Shown: positions 33,401 to 45,440, counted from the first letter of the stretch. The stretch is 64,000 bases of DNA from Perilla frutescens (GCA_026008535.1 BRKX01000014.1:42724506-42788505), one strand, 5' to 3'. Translations and numbers: made by a program. The notes: a model not told the origin generated them from the letters alone.

Positions 33401-35988
33401 ATGATAGACCATGAGTTGCGAAAGCTTCGCTTGATCGATTGGGGTCTTGCAGAATTTTACCACCCTGGCAAGGAGTACAACGTTCGTGTTGCTTCAAGGT
33501 AAATTACGGCTATTTTGCTCAAGGATAGTTGCTAGTGAATCTTTTCCTGTGTATATATTTTTCTTCATCGTTCATGTTTCTTAACTAGGCTTTTGCAGTT
33601 AACTTTTTCTGTTTATAGGATTCCTTTTATTTTCTTTGGTAATATATTTGCCTCTGAAGCTCCAACTTTTCATCTCCAGAGACATACCCATGTCATTACG
33701 ATATGACATGGGTATGGGTTGGGCAGGATCCTTCCTGAATCCTCTGCCCTAAAACTGGATCATCTTGGACTTGTGGTGGAGACAAAAATTTATATAGGAA
33801 CATGGGACTTATTTGTTTAATGATATTTTGCTAAACTTTTTAGGTTATGTAATATTGTTTTGTTTATGTACATATATAGGTACTTTTTTTTATGGGTAAA
33901 AACCTTGTGATAAAACAAAATAAGTTGTATAATATTTACGAAAGAAAACCCTTGGACACTCCCAAGTGGGGGAGGAAACTGCACCGAACAAGACCGGGAA
34001 GCGGGGGAAAAATAACAATAATAAATGCGGGAAACGTGGATTGAACACATAGGTACTTTTTTATATTTGTATATATATATATTGGATTGGATGCCATCAC
34101 ATGCCTGTTTTCATTTTGAATCACTCTTAGTCGTATGCATCTATATACTAATAGAGACTCATAGATGTTTACCCGGATTGCTCCAGCTGGCCCTTTTTGT
34201 TTTTCATATTTTTCTGACGAATGGCTTATTTCTGTAATTTATATTGGCTTGTATCAAATTTTTGGATGTTGTTTGCATATTGCCACACTTCAATGCACTA
34301 ACTCTCTGTCTAAGCATTTGCCATCTATTTCCTGGACTTTGCTGAATCCAATGTCCACTTTGGTGTGACCTGTTACAGATCGATTCATGCAATAATCAAG
34401 TCGTATTTTATTTTCACAGTTATCTTGTATTTCCTTAATTAATGAAGTTATTTAAGGTTAAAATAAAGGGATGGTGGGCTTTTGTTCTCGGAGCCCTTTT
34501 CATTGTAGAGTAGGCAGATTTTCTGCTGGGAAGGAAGATGTCCTCCTCAGAAAATTGGGCGACATGCTGAGGCCTGAGAACTTTGTGTCTCTCTTAGTTC
34601 AGTTTTTCAGAATTCATATTCGTGTGCTCGAGTTCTGTTTTATATTCACCCTTGCCTCTATCATGACCTATTGGTCTGTTGACCTATCATAGTAATGATT
34701 GGAAGGATAAAATTATTCTTAATTTCATTTTTTGGTTCATAGTAGATTTGCAAGTTTTCCAAATGAAACTCAGAAACAATGAGCTTCTTAATGTGATTCT
34801 ATGAAAATCCCTTTTTCTCGTACAGATACTTCAAGGGTCCAGAACTTCTTGTTGATTTACAAGACTATGACTATTCTTTGGATATGTGGAGCCTGGGTTG
34901 CATGTTCGCAGGGATGGTGAGATAATTGAATCATTCACATGGATATTTCATCCAATTTTATTTCCTCATCTTGCTTCATGTTTTCAATGCAGATTTTTCG
35001 GAAAGAACCTTTTTTTTATGGGCATGACAACCAGGATCAACTTGTGAAAATTGCGAAGGTAAATATTTTGGACCCCGATGATTAACTTTGAAACTGTACA
35101 TGTGATTCTATTGCTGAAGATATTTAAATCTGCATTGGTAGTACTTATCCGAGAGAAGATCAATACAATACAGTGCTGCTCCTGTCTTTCCCTGAAAGCT
35201 TGTGGGTTTCCTATATAACTTGTCTGATGTGAGATTTTCTCCTTCAGGTTCTTGGGACTGATGAGTTAAACGCATATCTACACAAATACCGGTTGGATCT
35301 TGATCCTCAGCTTGAAGCACTTGTTGGGAGGTATGCTATATTGCTATGCGCTGAGAGTTATGACGTGAAAACCAAGTCTAACCTTCAAACATGCTTTAAC
35401 TATAATGAAATATCTTTATGAGATGATTTGAAAGCCTGTTTCCTTGGATGTTCCTTAACTAGAGGCCTTAGAAATAGATAAACAAATGTGGCTTTGGATG
35501 TTACATATAGAAATAAATTTAACTATGTTTTTATTTATTTTTTTCATTTCACAGGCATAGCAGGAAACCATGGACGAAGTTTGTCAATGGAGATAATCAG
35601 CATCTTGTGTCACCAGAGGTCATGCTTTCATTGTCTATCCCATTTTTCAACCCTTTCAAATTTGAAGTAACATTATCTATAAACGTAAAATTCATTAAAT
35701 TTAGATTTCATGTTCATTCTAACAGGCCATTGATTTCCTCGACAAACTCCTGCGATATGATCATCAGGATAGGCTCACAGCTAGAGAAGCCATGGTAGTC
35801 TTCATTGATTTGCTAACGAATACTTGATTATACGATCTTGTCTTCTTTTTCATTCCTTTCAATGCTATCTTTTCGAACTCTAATCTCGTGCTCTACTAAG
35901 TCACAACCTGCTGATGCTTATATTTCAGGCACATCCATACTTCCAGCAAGTAAGGGCTGCAGAAAATAGCAGGGCTCGGACTCAATAG
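30490..35988 (+). CDS. CKA: Casein kinase II (CK2) catalytic subunit alpha
   Basis: Ser/Thr kinase with acidic target sites, acting in nucleus and cytosol, usually with CK2-beta. Ten exons: 30490-30575, 31300-31429, 31994-32188, 33341-33498, 34826-34916, 34993-35058, 35248-35330, 35555-35618, 35726-35794, 35929-35988. All introns are GT-AG and all phases agree; the sum is 1002 nt, 333 residues plus TAG, the usual length. Visible parts: MSKARVYADINVLRPREYWD; Gly loop GRGKYSEVFEG (41-51); catalytic Lys63 in CIIK; the basic cluster KKKK (69-72); HRDVKPHN with Asp151; the DWG motif typical of CK2 (Asp170); VASRYFKGPELLVD; and the C-terminus AENSRARTQ. VNSTDFK and NQHLVSPEAIDF place it with cytosolic/nuclear CKA1/CKA2-type proteins rather than the plastid form. 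No disruption is seen. It is the only intact gene in the window. Confidence 0.97.
33890..34048 (-). mobile_element. SINE-like insertion in CK2-alpha intron 4
   Basis: About 159 bp flanked by a perfect 14-bp direct repeat ATAGGTACTTTTTT (33876-33889 and 34049-34062), the signature of target-primed retrotransposition. The minus strand starts GTGTTCAATCC, which resembles a pol III B box, and runs to a poly-A end abutting the left repeat. The A box is not visible, so the copy is probably 5' truncated. It lies wholly within the intron and leaves splice sites intact. Confidence 0.6.
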
Positions 35989-36219
35989 CTCACCCAACTT
36001 GCCTGCAAAACACCATACATATTTTTGTGGTAGTGTAACAAATGTAGCCGTTGATCACTCTTCATGTGCAGGATTTTATGATTTGCTCATTTATCAGTTT
36101 CTAAGTTGTTTTGTAACTAGCCTTCATGGATAACGTACTACATATCTTATGCTTTTTGGTATCATAACCACCCTGTAGTGTATCAGGACTATTTCCAGTT
36201 TCCATTTGTTTTTAATCCA

Positions 36220-36221
<2 letters not shown>
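35989..36221 (+). other. Probable 3' UTR of CK2 alpha
   Basis: Unique, T-rich sequence after the TAG, with no further ORF. No canonical AATAAA is present before the microsatellite at 36222; the cleavage site cannot be placed. Confidence 0.5.

Positions 36222-36263
<42 letters not shown>
36222..36263. repeat. (TTA)n microsatellite
   Basis: About 14 perfect TTA units directly after the CK2-alpha 3' region and touching the MITE-like element at 36264. Confidence 0.95.
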
Positions 36264-36264
<1 letters not shown>

Positions 36265-36624
36265 GGTAAATTACATTTTGATACCTGCATTTTGTGCACT
36301 TGTTCAAAAATAGCCTATTTTTTCAAAATTGACAAAACAGTATCTGCTTTTTTTAAAAAAAATACGCATCCAACATTTAATCAGTGTTATGGTGTGAAAA
36401 TCGTACATAATTGATTGTATTTTAAGATGTCTTGATTTGATGATTTTTTTACGTGACTAAGAAAATAGAAATATTATAATACAATAAATTACATATGATT
36501 TTTAGGCCGTAAAATTGAAAATGTTAAATTTGTAAATTTTTTGGAGTGATTATTTTGTTAATTTTGAAAAAAATACGTTATTTTTTAAAGAGTTCAAAAT
36601 GCAAAATGCAAGTATAATTTACCC
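36264..36624. mobile_element. MITE-like element
   Basis: About 360 bp with inverted ends AGGTAAATTA ... and, inverted from the right end, GGGTAAATTATACTTGCATT, plus an inner pair TGCATTTTGTGCACTTGTTC / TGCATTTTGCATTTTGAAC. A TTA trinucleotide stands on both sides, as for PIF/Harbinger-type insertions. There is no coding capacity. The left TTA is also part of the microsatellite, so the TSD is uncertain. Confidence 0.5.
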
Positions 36625-37027
36625 TTATTACACACACACACATGTATATATCGTATGAGTAAATAAAAAGTTTCATATACCAAAATAGTGCACAACATTA
36701 CTGATATTGCACCAGCTATACCCGCTTTTGACGTGTCAGATTTGTGATAAATTTTTATGTACCTACAAAGGGGAAATTCTTGTACACTTTTGGGATACTA
36801 CCCCAAACCATATAAATATTACCATGTGGTAAATGGGCAAAATATTTTATTAATTTCTTTTTCCACTCTAAATTATGGTCCCACTTCCTTTTTAATTTTT
36901 TATTCATCCCAAATATAACACAACCCCAAAGTTGAAGTTTAAAGCCCAGAATTTCACAAATTTTTTATCACCAATTTAACTTTGAGTTTTTGGTAATATA
37001 CTTCACATATTAATTTATGGACTCTGC

Positions 37028-37064
<37 letters not shown>

Positions 37065-37521
37065 TGCTCATATACTTCACATATTTATAAGCTTCATTAT
37101 TCTTGTTGTTGTTTACTTTTCATAAATCATATGGCTCATTCTTGTTATTGTTTATTTTTCTTAAATCATATTAGTTTTTGCAGGGAATTTAAGCTGCATA
37201 AATGTGATTTTCATAATTCAATTGGTCAATATATAAACAAGTGAACAACTTGGTTCACAAAAATAAATTAAAATATATTTCATTAACCTCTCTTATACCA
37301 TAATACAAAAAATATCTTCACAAAGACTTTATATTTGCTTCACTATCCTTCAGGCCTAATGCAAAAATTACCCATCACATAATTTTCAAGCCTAATACAA
37401 AAGTTTCGGGAATAAAAATTATGCTTCACAGAAACTTCCGGGCTTATTACAAAAATTACCTTTCACAAAAACTTCTAGTCCTAATATAAAAGGATGTCTT
37501 TATAGAATCATATACAAAAAA
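36625..37521. other. AT-rich intergenic DNA
   Basis: About 0.9 kb with a short (CA)n run (about 36630-36641), a second (TAT)n microsatellite at 37028-37064, and a degenerate run of ACAAAAATTACC/CTTCACA words around 37300-37490. No gene, RNA or element termini seen. Confidence 0.6.
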
Positions 37522-40500
37522 TGTAACAACCCAGATTTTCAGAGTATGATTAAGTAATTCCTAATTTTAATTAGGAAATATTAAGAGGAATTTTGAGCAT
37601 AATAAAGATGTTTCGGTTCTAAACCACGATTTTAGGATCGTTTTTCGTGAAATCGTCTTTTTGAGAATTTCGATCCGAGCTCAGTTATAGCCAATTTTGA
37701 TTGCGTTTGGAAGACGTTGACCCAAGGAGCATGCCGGTGCTTTCGGATTTAAAATCTGAAGTCGTTTGAGTTCCCGGTGATTTAAAATGCGTTTAAAGAA
37801 GTTATGAATAGTGTTTTTCCATAAGAGCGTGATCGTTAGAAATTTGTGAAATCTCGTGTGTTGACCCAAATCTTGTTTTTTCAAGCCTATCTTATAGAAA
37901 ATTTCTCAAGAAATCCGTTGGCGTTCCCGGATTTTCATTCTGAGGTCAATTGAACGCTCGGGAATTTTATTTGTCCCTTGTGTGGAATAGTAACTTTATT
38001 TTTAAAAAGAGAATCTTTTCTCGTTTTCCTTCAAGATGACTCGTTCTTTATTTCGAGTCAAGTTAGTTCAATAGTACTCAAGCTAACGAACCTCTCGGTA
38101 TTTTTGGATTTTGTGAAACGAGGTCATTTGGACCTCGACATCGAATAAAGCGTCTTTTAACCGAACCCGATATTTTTAAAGCAGTATTGTTGCACTGCAG
38201 CAGCTTCTCGAGGAAACCTTGATTTTTCCCTATAACTAGAGCTCCTTCCCCTCCCTTATTTCTCACTAATTTCACTTCTTCACCCCCAATTCTTGAGAGA
38301 GAGGGGAGCGCTCTTCGTGAGCGCACCCCAGTTGAGAGAGAGAAGCGGAGCAGGGAGCGCGGCGGCGGAGCCCCTCAGCCAAGGAGGCGTGCGGGCGCGC
38401 AAGGGGGCCGCCGCGGCGCATAGAGGCCGCCCCGGCGCAGGGGGCCGCCGGCGCGCACACCCCCGCCGCGGCGCATGTGCAAGTGCGGCAGCTCCGGCAC
38501 GTTTTCGTGCGGAGGCCATAACTTTCACCTCGGTTGGAACTACGAGGCCCATGAGTACTCAAATTGAAGCTCTTTCGAAGATATACATCTTAGAAGTGGC
38601 CAATTATACGGAATCTCGATCATTCAAGTTGGAAATTCCGTCCCCGTTTTAGGTAATTTCAAGCATTTAGAATTGTTTAAATTCTCGTGTTTTAAGTTAT
38701 AGTTAAGGGTCGAGAGTTTAGATATCATTTCGATTTCTTGTTAGGATCTTGAATAGGGCTACTAAGTCGTTGATCGACTTTCATAAAGATGAGGTGAACC
38801 CCAAGGAGGCCCGAGGAAGGATTGTCGACTCGTTGCTTCATCTACGTGCTCGTCATCGAGGTGGGTGGTTCTAAACCAAGTATAAGGTTTGAGCTACTAA
38901 GCTCTAGAAGCATGATAGGGCAAGATGAATATCCTATTAAAATATTTTATGCTCTGTCTGATTAGTCTCTATACAAGGAAAGGAAAGGAAAAGAAAAGAA
39001 AGGAAGGAAGTTATAGCATGATATTGTTAATTGTTATTTAAGCTCTTGATTAAGTAAAAGATGTTTTGATATGTTGTGATATCTTATAGTTGATTTATTT
39101 AAAGGTATAGGCGATCATGACCATAAGTTAAGTTATTGTTGATATTATGTTTGAGGAAGGTTGTTTAAGTAAGTAATGCCTTGTAAGTTGATTATATTAT
39201 TCCCTTGTGGCATTAAGGTTATAGCCTTTATTAAGGAATGCAATCTAGAGGTTTCAATCTAGGTTATGATTTATGCTAGTATGATTTATGATCGAGGCTT
39301 TGATATTAAGGTTTGAATGTGATAATTCAATATTGAGGATTGAGGTTTAAGGATTTAAGGTTAAGGTTTTGATGTTGAATGTTATGATTCAATTATTGCT
39401 AAGCAAGTTATTGAGCTCAAAGAACAGTTTTATTGCATTATCATGTTGTGACATTTGTGTCACTAATGCTGTATCATTTGTTAAAGTAAAGGGAGTCACT
39501 GCTGGGTAATCCCCTCGCATACTCAGCAGAGTATTTGAGATAATCTCTCTCTTATCCTAAGACATATCTAAGGGTGCAGTAAACATCAGGTTTGAGCCAG
39601 GAAAGGCGCCAGAAAAGGAAGTATAAGGTTTTGCGGATATGGACAGGGCTTTTGCATTTTGCTCTCCATATGTCGTCAGTTTATAATTAAATATTTCAAA
39701 GTTTATTAAAGAGTTTTCTCGTAAAACCCCACTGAGTACATTAGTGCTCACACCCTTTTTTTCAAATGTTTTCAGGCTGAGATGCTGAGGCCGGTGATGT
39801 GCTGCTGGTGGGGTTGTCTGAGGTTTCAAGTTTGTTGCTCTATATGGTTACATGTTTTTCTTCCGCTAAGTTTCTGCTAAGTACTTTGATATTAGTATTT
39901 AGTCTCGGTTAATGTAACTTGATTTTTCATAATAACATATTTTAAATGTTGTGATTCCTAATTATCAATAAAGTCTTTGAAGCATGTTCTTTTGACATAC
40001 CAGTTGTTCCCTTATTGATTCTGAGTTATTTGAGAAGTCCTATTGTTGAACACATTGGTATCTGTTCATTTTCAGTTGACTTGTGAATAAGTCTTGCATG
40101 CTTGTTGTTGTTGTTCGCCTACGAAGAGGCTTTTTCTTTCAAGTATGATTCTGTTCGTTCAAGTTAAGCTTGAGTTAGTTTCTTGTTTGGTCCTATGAAT
40201 GGGACCATATGATTTATTTGACTCCGACCTTTTTATGGGTCTTAGCCATTGTGGCTTTTGAGGAAGTCTTGCTTAGTTATAAAGTCGAATTCCTACCTAT
40301 TTGTCTTTGAATTTTGTTTAAATTTTGGTTGACATTTAAGATGATGTTCCTTGACTCGATTGAATCCTTGACTGCTTGATTCATTAAAAATGATAATTCT
40401 TCTGAGTCGTAAAAGTTAAGTTGCGTAAGTTTTTGAGGCACTAACTTAGTTTAAGTCTAGAAACATCCCCCCTTGGATTTCCGATTAATCTACCTATTTT

Positions 40501-40567
40501 CTTCGACTTTTACGCCTAACACCCCGTCCCCGTAAAAAATGACCGCCTAAGGGACCGGGCTGTTGCA
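37522..40567 (+). repeat. 5' LTR of element B (LTR-B2)
   Basis: TGTAACAACCC ... GGGCTGTTGCA, homologous to 18280-21580. TATA-like CTATAACTAG at about 38231; GC-rich island 38290-38505; 62-bp module shared with LTR-A2 at 38510-38571; conserved stem-loop 39733-39750. Confidence 0.88.
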
Positions 40568-43050
40568 GATGGTATCAGAGCAGGCTTGCAACTCTGCAGA
40601 CCAGTCTCTTCTCAAAGTAATTGATTGAACTCTTATTTGAATATTGAATTGTTCAAAGGTATTAATCAGCAACCCCTAGCTCATCATCACCCTCGCATCT
40701 TCAACAAAGTTAAGGTATGATTGAGTTAAAGTATTTTGATTATATTTGGTATAACTTTTTGAAAGTACAGGATAAAGGAGAAAAGTTTTGAGCAAAGACA
40801 AGGTTAGTTGATTTTGAAAATCGAACATTATTTCTTTTCGAAATAAATTTTTGGTTATACCAAAGTTTAAGGTGGAACTCATTGAACTAAGTTCAAGATC
40901 AATGTTTTAAAGAGTTTTGAGTTATTAAGGACTCGAGCAAGTAGTGAATCTTTACAGAATATTATTTCTGCAAATACTCAAACTATTTCGGTTATTTTGG
41001 ACCATTAAAATTTTTAAGTAGAGTTATAAAGTTTGAAAGTTGATTTGAAAATCTTCTTTTGTAAAAGGCTTGTCTACTGCCCATAAGAAAAGAATTTGAG
41101 AATGAGTTAAGGATGAATGAGGCATAGAGAATATAGTTAAAATGTAGACTATAGAGAGCTTGAATTAAGGAGAATTCTAGAATCCCCTTTAGGTTCTCTC
41201 AGGAGCCTAGATTGAGTAAGTTCCCTCTCGAGGAGCTAAGTTAAGTAAGGCTGTTTGAAAGAACATTTTATCGCAAGGATGTTCGGGAGTTCCGAGATTA
41301 TAGTAAGACTGAGAAGGAGGTCATGAAATTCATATTCAAGCAAGGAGCAAGAAGGTGAGCAGTCGAGTTAAAGACAAGTTATCCAATTGCGGATCCAATG
41401 CAAGTTCAAGGAATCCCCACGCAAGTTTTAACTCAAAGAGAAGTCTCGTTTGAAGATTCAATCACGTTCGCAAGGAATAAAGATTTATTTCCTTTGATAG
41501 AGGCTCGTTGATTCGATGAACGTACATTTAAGGTCACGTCGCGTTCGATGCCAAGAAGTTGTCGCTTGTTTCAAACTGATTAATGAAGATGAAGATTGTC
41601 ATCATGATTGTAGCCAAGATAGTTCAAGGATACGTTTATCGATGTTCTATCGAGCTTTCAAGAGGCATTGAAGTCAAGTTGTTTTGAGTCAAGGAGGTGC
41701 CATAGATCACATCGCTTTATCGTGTCTCTTTCGATATATAGGAGGTAATCCCCGTTTGTCGCTTTCTCGACCAAGTGAAACCATTTGAGTCCCGCTGACT
41801 CGTGCTATTTCATAGCAACCTCGCCAAGAAGAAGATGTGTGACGCTCAAGAAAGAAAGAGAGAAGACCCGAAGAAGATCGTTAAGAAGATAGACCTAGTG
41901 TTCGACAGATTGAGAGTTTCTTTGATGGAAGTTTTTGTTGAGTCTATTTATTCATTCTCGTGTCAACAAAATTAATTTATTCATTCTCATTCTGAATCGA
42001 TTTATTCATTCTTTTGGAATCAATTTATTTATTCTCTTGTCAATTGAATCAATTGCCCTTCAATAGCTTCCTATAAATTGAAATTCTTCATTTATACCAT
42101 TTGAAATTCTTTGATAAATTGTAAATCTTTTAGATGATACTCCTTGATCATCAAGAACCAGTAATAGCACTTCCTTGTTAGGCTATGCTGTCACCTTTGT
42201 GAAAATATTTCCGTACGGTTTTTAGTTGCTAACCGTTGATTTCTTCCATATATTTGTTATGTGCAAGAATCCTTCAAGTTTGAAAGTCCTCTGAAAAGGT
42301 AATATTGTTGACATATATAACCTAGTGTTATATCTCTTCCAGTTTTTAAGCTTGTTAAAGAATTATTGATCAAGATAAAGCCCTCACTCAAAGGCATTCG
42401 TTTATTTTTCTCCCACTCATAGTACTCGAGTGCGGATCTTGGAATAGAGCAAAGAGTATACAGCAGTATTCCTTTTAGTCCAGGTTGAAGGAATAAGAGA
42501 TAGTATTTCCTAGAAGGAAGTAGAATCTAAGTAAGCGCCAGGTAGTATTTTCTAAGTTTAGGACACGCGTTTTCAAGAAGATGTCTCAGCTCGTTGCGTT
42601 GGAGGCAATCTAAGGAACTTCGGCAAGAAAGTTTGCGTGTAGTTAAAATTTAGATGTGCGATCATTACACCTGTAAGCGATGGTGACCGCCAGCAGGAGC
42701 CACGAAGTCAGACGACTACTTTGACGAAAAAAGATGACTGCGACGAGGAAGTTTAGATTTAAGTTGCGTCGAGAATTTAAGTTAGCGCATCACGAGTACG
42801 CCCTCAAGAAGATGAAGAAGTCGAACCTTAAGAAGTTAAAGATGAAGATAAAGTGAGTTTTCAACGTGATAGAGCGTGCAAGGAACCATCAAAGGAGGTG
42901 CTCAATTAATTCGAGTTTATCATCTACTTCGAGTTCATTAAAGTTTCTCAAAGCTGCGAGAAGTAAATTCAGAAGCAAAAGCAAAGCCAAGCAAGATAAA
43001 AGAAGGATGGACTCGTTGAGACCGCACGGCCCGTGGTCGAGGAGCAAGTT
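40568..43050 (+). mobile_element. Non-coding interior of element B
   Basis: Starts with the PBS. No reading frame longer than about 80 codons and no family motif. 41930-42060 has four degenerate copies of a roughly 30-bp unit containing TTTATTCATTCTC. 42550-43040 is rich in GAAGAAG/AAGTT words and may be decayed coding DNA, but I cannot assign it. Confidence 0.55.
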
Positions 43051-44520
43051 TAGCGAATTTTTTTCTTTGATTCCGTTGCTCTGTTCAGACTGCGGATGGA
43101 AACCAAACTGACATGAGGAATCTCGGGTTCCTCTTCTTCAAACTCGGTCTGGGATGCATCTACTTTAGTGAGGGTGTCGGCCTTGGAGGGTTCCTCATCT
43201 TCACTGGCTGATTCGAGTTCATTTTGCTCTGTGAGGAATAGAACTCGCCGGTTCGGGCACTGGTTCTGAAAATGACCCCAACCTTGACATTTGTGACATT
43301 GAATGTCATGGGCTTGACTAGGGGCTGAAGTTGGCGCTGAATTGGGTGGGTTTGGCCATGTGAAGTTTGGCCAAACTGGAGCTGCAGGTGTAGGATCGTT
43401 CCTACGGCTTGGCTGCGGTGCGGAACGGTCGAAATGCAGTTCGGGTGGTTCGGATTGACCTCGGGGTTGAACAGGATCAAAAGAAGGAGTAGAAGATGAT
43501 GTGGGAGGCGTACCTTTTTTCCAAGATGGCCGAGTAGGAGCTGAAGTGAGATGAGATCAATGTCGGCCTTCTCGAAGCTGTCTTTCCACAATCGATGCGT
43601 ATTGCACCATGTCTTCTACACTCGTGAAGTCTTTGAGCTCGACTTCACATGCAATTTCAGGATTCATGCCTTCAATGTACCTGATAATGATAGCATTTAA
43701 GGACTCTTGCTTTCCGACTCGGTTTAAGGTGTTCTCCAACTCTTTATGATACTCTTCAATGGAACACGTGCCTTGCTTAAACCGGGTGAGCTTCTTTTCG
43801 AGCTCTCTCTCATAATGCACAGGAATGAATCGCCCTCGCATGAAGCCTTTCATTTCTTCCCATGTATCAATGGGTGGATATCTTTCACGGCGGCGTCCTT
43901 CCTGCTGCATTTCCTACCACGAGGCTGCATATCCTCTAAACTCCAACGATGCTAACTGGACCTTCTTGATCTCCGGAAAGTCATAGCATGTGAAGATCTT
44001 GTCTACCTTGCATTCCCAATCTAAGTAAAGATCAGGATCATATAGACATTCAAATTCCAGAATGCTCATTTTGATATTGTTGAGCAAACCGTCTCTATCT
44101 CCAAATCTTGGCCTCTTAAAACGGATTGTTTGTCTAAAACGTGCTCTGGGTCAATCACAGTGTCGACTTCATATCCACTTGCTGCATCGAACTCGGGTCT
44201 GAAGGCTTCGTGTCCGATGTCTTCTTGAAAAATGGGCTGTCTCGGTGCACCTCTTTGCTGCGGACGATGTTCTGTCTGTGGTGTAGCAGACTGAGCTGTG
44301 AGTTTCTTGATTTGTGCAGTTAGTTCGGCTACTTGATTACCGAACTCATCCTTTATCATCTGGTTTTGGTGCCTGAAGTACTGTGCCATAGCTTCAAACT
44401 GGTACTTCGGGTCCTAATCGGCTTTGGATGTGTAGGATGGATCATCTGGTGTGAGGGGCGACTTTGGGTTGTCTATGGGAGGGGTCGAAGCAGTAGCTTC
44501 ATTCTAGCCTTTGTCCATGG
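43051..44520 (-). pseudogene. Gypsy F gag (broken)
   Basis: Minus strand from ATG about 44518. An N-terminal part (DPKYQFEAMAQYFRHQNQ, 44389-44430) is followed by the capsid core (PPIDTWEEMKGFMRGRFIP, FKQGTCSIEEYHKELENTLN, RYIEGMNPEIACEVELKDF, 43557-43910) and the CCHC knuckle CHKCQGWGHFQNQC (about 43245-43300, another frame). Several stops and two frameshifts. Downstream protease and pol are absent: at about 43050 the sequence passes into element B. Family role: virus-like particle. Confidence 0.85.
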
Positions 44521-45424
44521 TACCTACAAAACGAACAAACGTAAAAGAAAACAAGGAAGAATCCTCACAATCTCACTATTCTCTCGTTTGTTTTCTCTCT
44601 TGATTTTTCCTCTCATGTTTGCACTTAAGTATATGGGTGATGTGTGTGAGTCATGTGTAAGGATGAATAAACTACCACTCATGGTCGAATATCGAGGGTA
44701 CAACTTAATTGCATTAAGAATCGACTGGAATTGCTAACTCGGATCAATTGTGTGATCGAATGGGTTGTGAAACAAGAGTGGTATGATGTGGCAAAGGTGA
44801 GGTGTCGTGTGGTAGGGTGAGGTGGCGTGTGGGATAAGATGTATCGAGATAAAATAGATCCCTAATGGGTAGAAGGAAAGAAGTAGGAAAGAAAAGGAAA
44901 AGAGATTGGGTAATTCGGAAAGTGTTACATAATTTTGACATAATCTAAATATCCTAATTGAACTAGACTCTAAAAGGAAGAAACCAAAAATAAATTACAA
45001 CTCAAAAGGAAATTACCAAAATAAAATAAAACTTGGAAGGAAAGTTCCAAAAATAAAATGACTCTAAAGGAAGTTATCAACTAAAGAATTATTCTAGAAG
45101 GAAATTACCAAAAATAAGATAGACTCACAAGGTATCTACCAATTATAGAGTAGTACTAAAAGGAAAGTACCAAAATTAAAACAAGACTCAAAAGAAAATA
45201 ATGAATATACCTCAATTTTTTTTATCGATTTTTTTTATCAGCCTTTTTTTTATCGGCTTTTTTTTATCTTGGTTTTTTTTAACCGATTCTCTTTTTTTTT
45301 TATTTTTTGCAATGAATAGCTATGCTATTACAACTCGATAAAATAAAAAATAAAAAGACACGTACGATGACACGTAGTATAAAACTTGACACATCAGATT
45401 GAACCACCACCAGCAGAGCTGACG
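44521..45424 (-). mobile_element. Gypsy F leader with tandem repeats and oligo-A runs
   Basis: No coding frame. 44960-45195 is an array of 35-40 bp units (GGAAAGTACCAAAATTAAAA-like), and 45216-45305 has six T7-T9 runs split by ATCGA/ATCGGC, i.e. CGATAAAAAAAA in sense. Layout matches E1. Confidence 0.7.
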
Positions 45425-45425
45425 T

Positions 45426-45440
45426 GGCTGTGATGCCAAA
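45426..45440 (-). promoter_or_regulatory. Primer binding site of Gypsy F
   Basis: Minus strand TTTGGCATCACAGCC, four bases inside the LTR; a variant of the initiator-tRNA-Met type. Confidence 0.7.

Larger units (their letters stand above)
37522..43050 (+). mobile_element. LARD-like LTR element B (5' LTR and interior, truncated)
   Basis: Plus-sense element with a 3046-bp 5' LTR (37522-40567), PBS TGGTATCAGAGC (40570-40581) and about 2.5 kb of interior without any gag or pol motif in any frame. A long LTR plus a non-coding interior is the definition of a LARD (large retrotransposon derivative). It ends near 43050 where it meets Gypsy F head to head; no 3' LTR follows. Confidence 0.7.

Noticed and set aside
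31211..35320. Minus-strand and other short frames within CK2-alpha introns
   Set aside because: They cross exon-intron borders or lie in T-rich introns and have no family motif.
38078..38652. Open frames of 82-119 codons in LTR-B2
   Set aside because: Same cause: GC-rich words without stops, Ala/Arg/Gly composition, no homologue in LTR-B1.
42866..43111. 81-codon plus-strand frame (Ser/Lys/Arg-rich) at the end of element B
   Set aside because: No family motif, and it crosses the junction with Gypsy F near 43050.
44333..44737. Plus-strand 134-codon frame over Gypsy F gag
   Set aside because: It is antisense to the recognised gag and leader.
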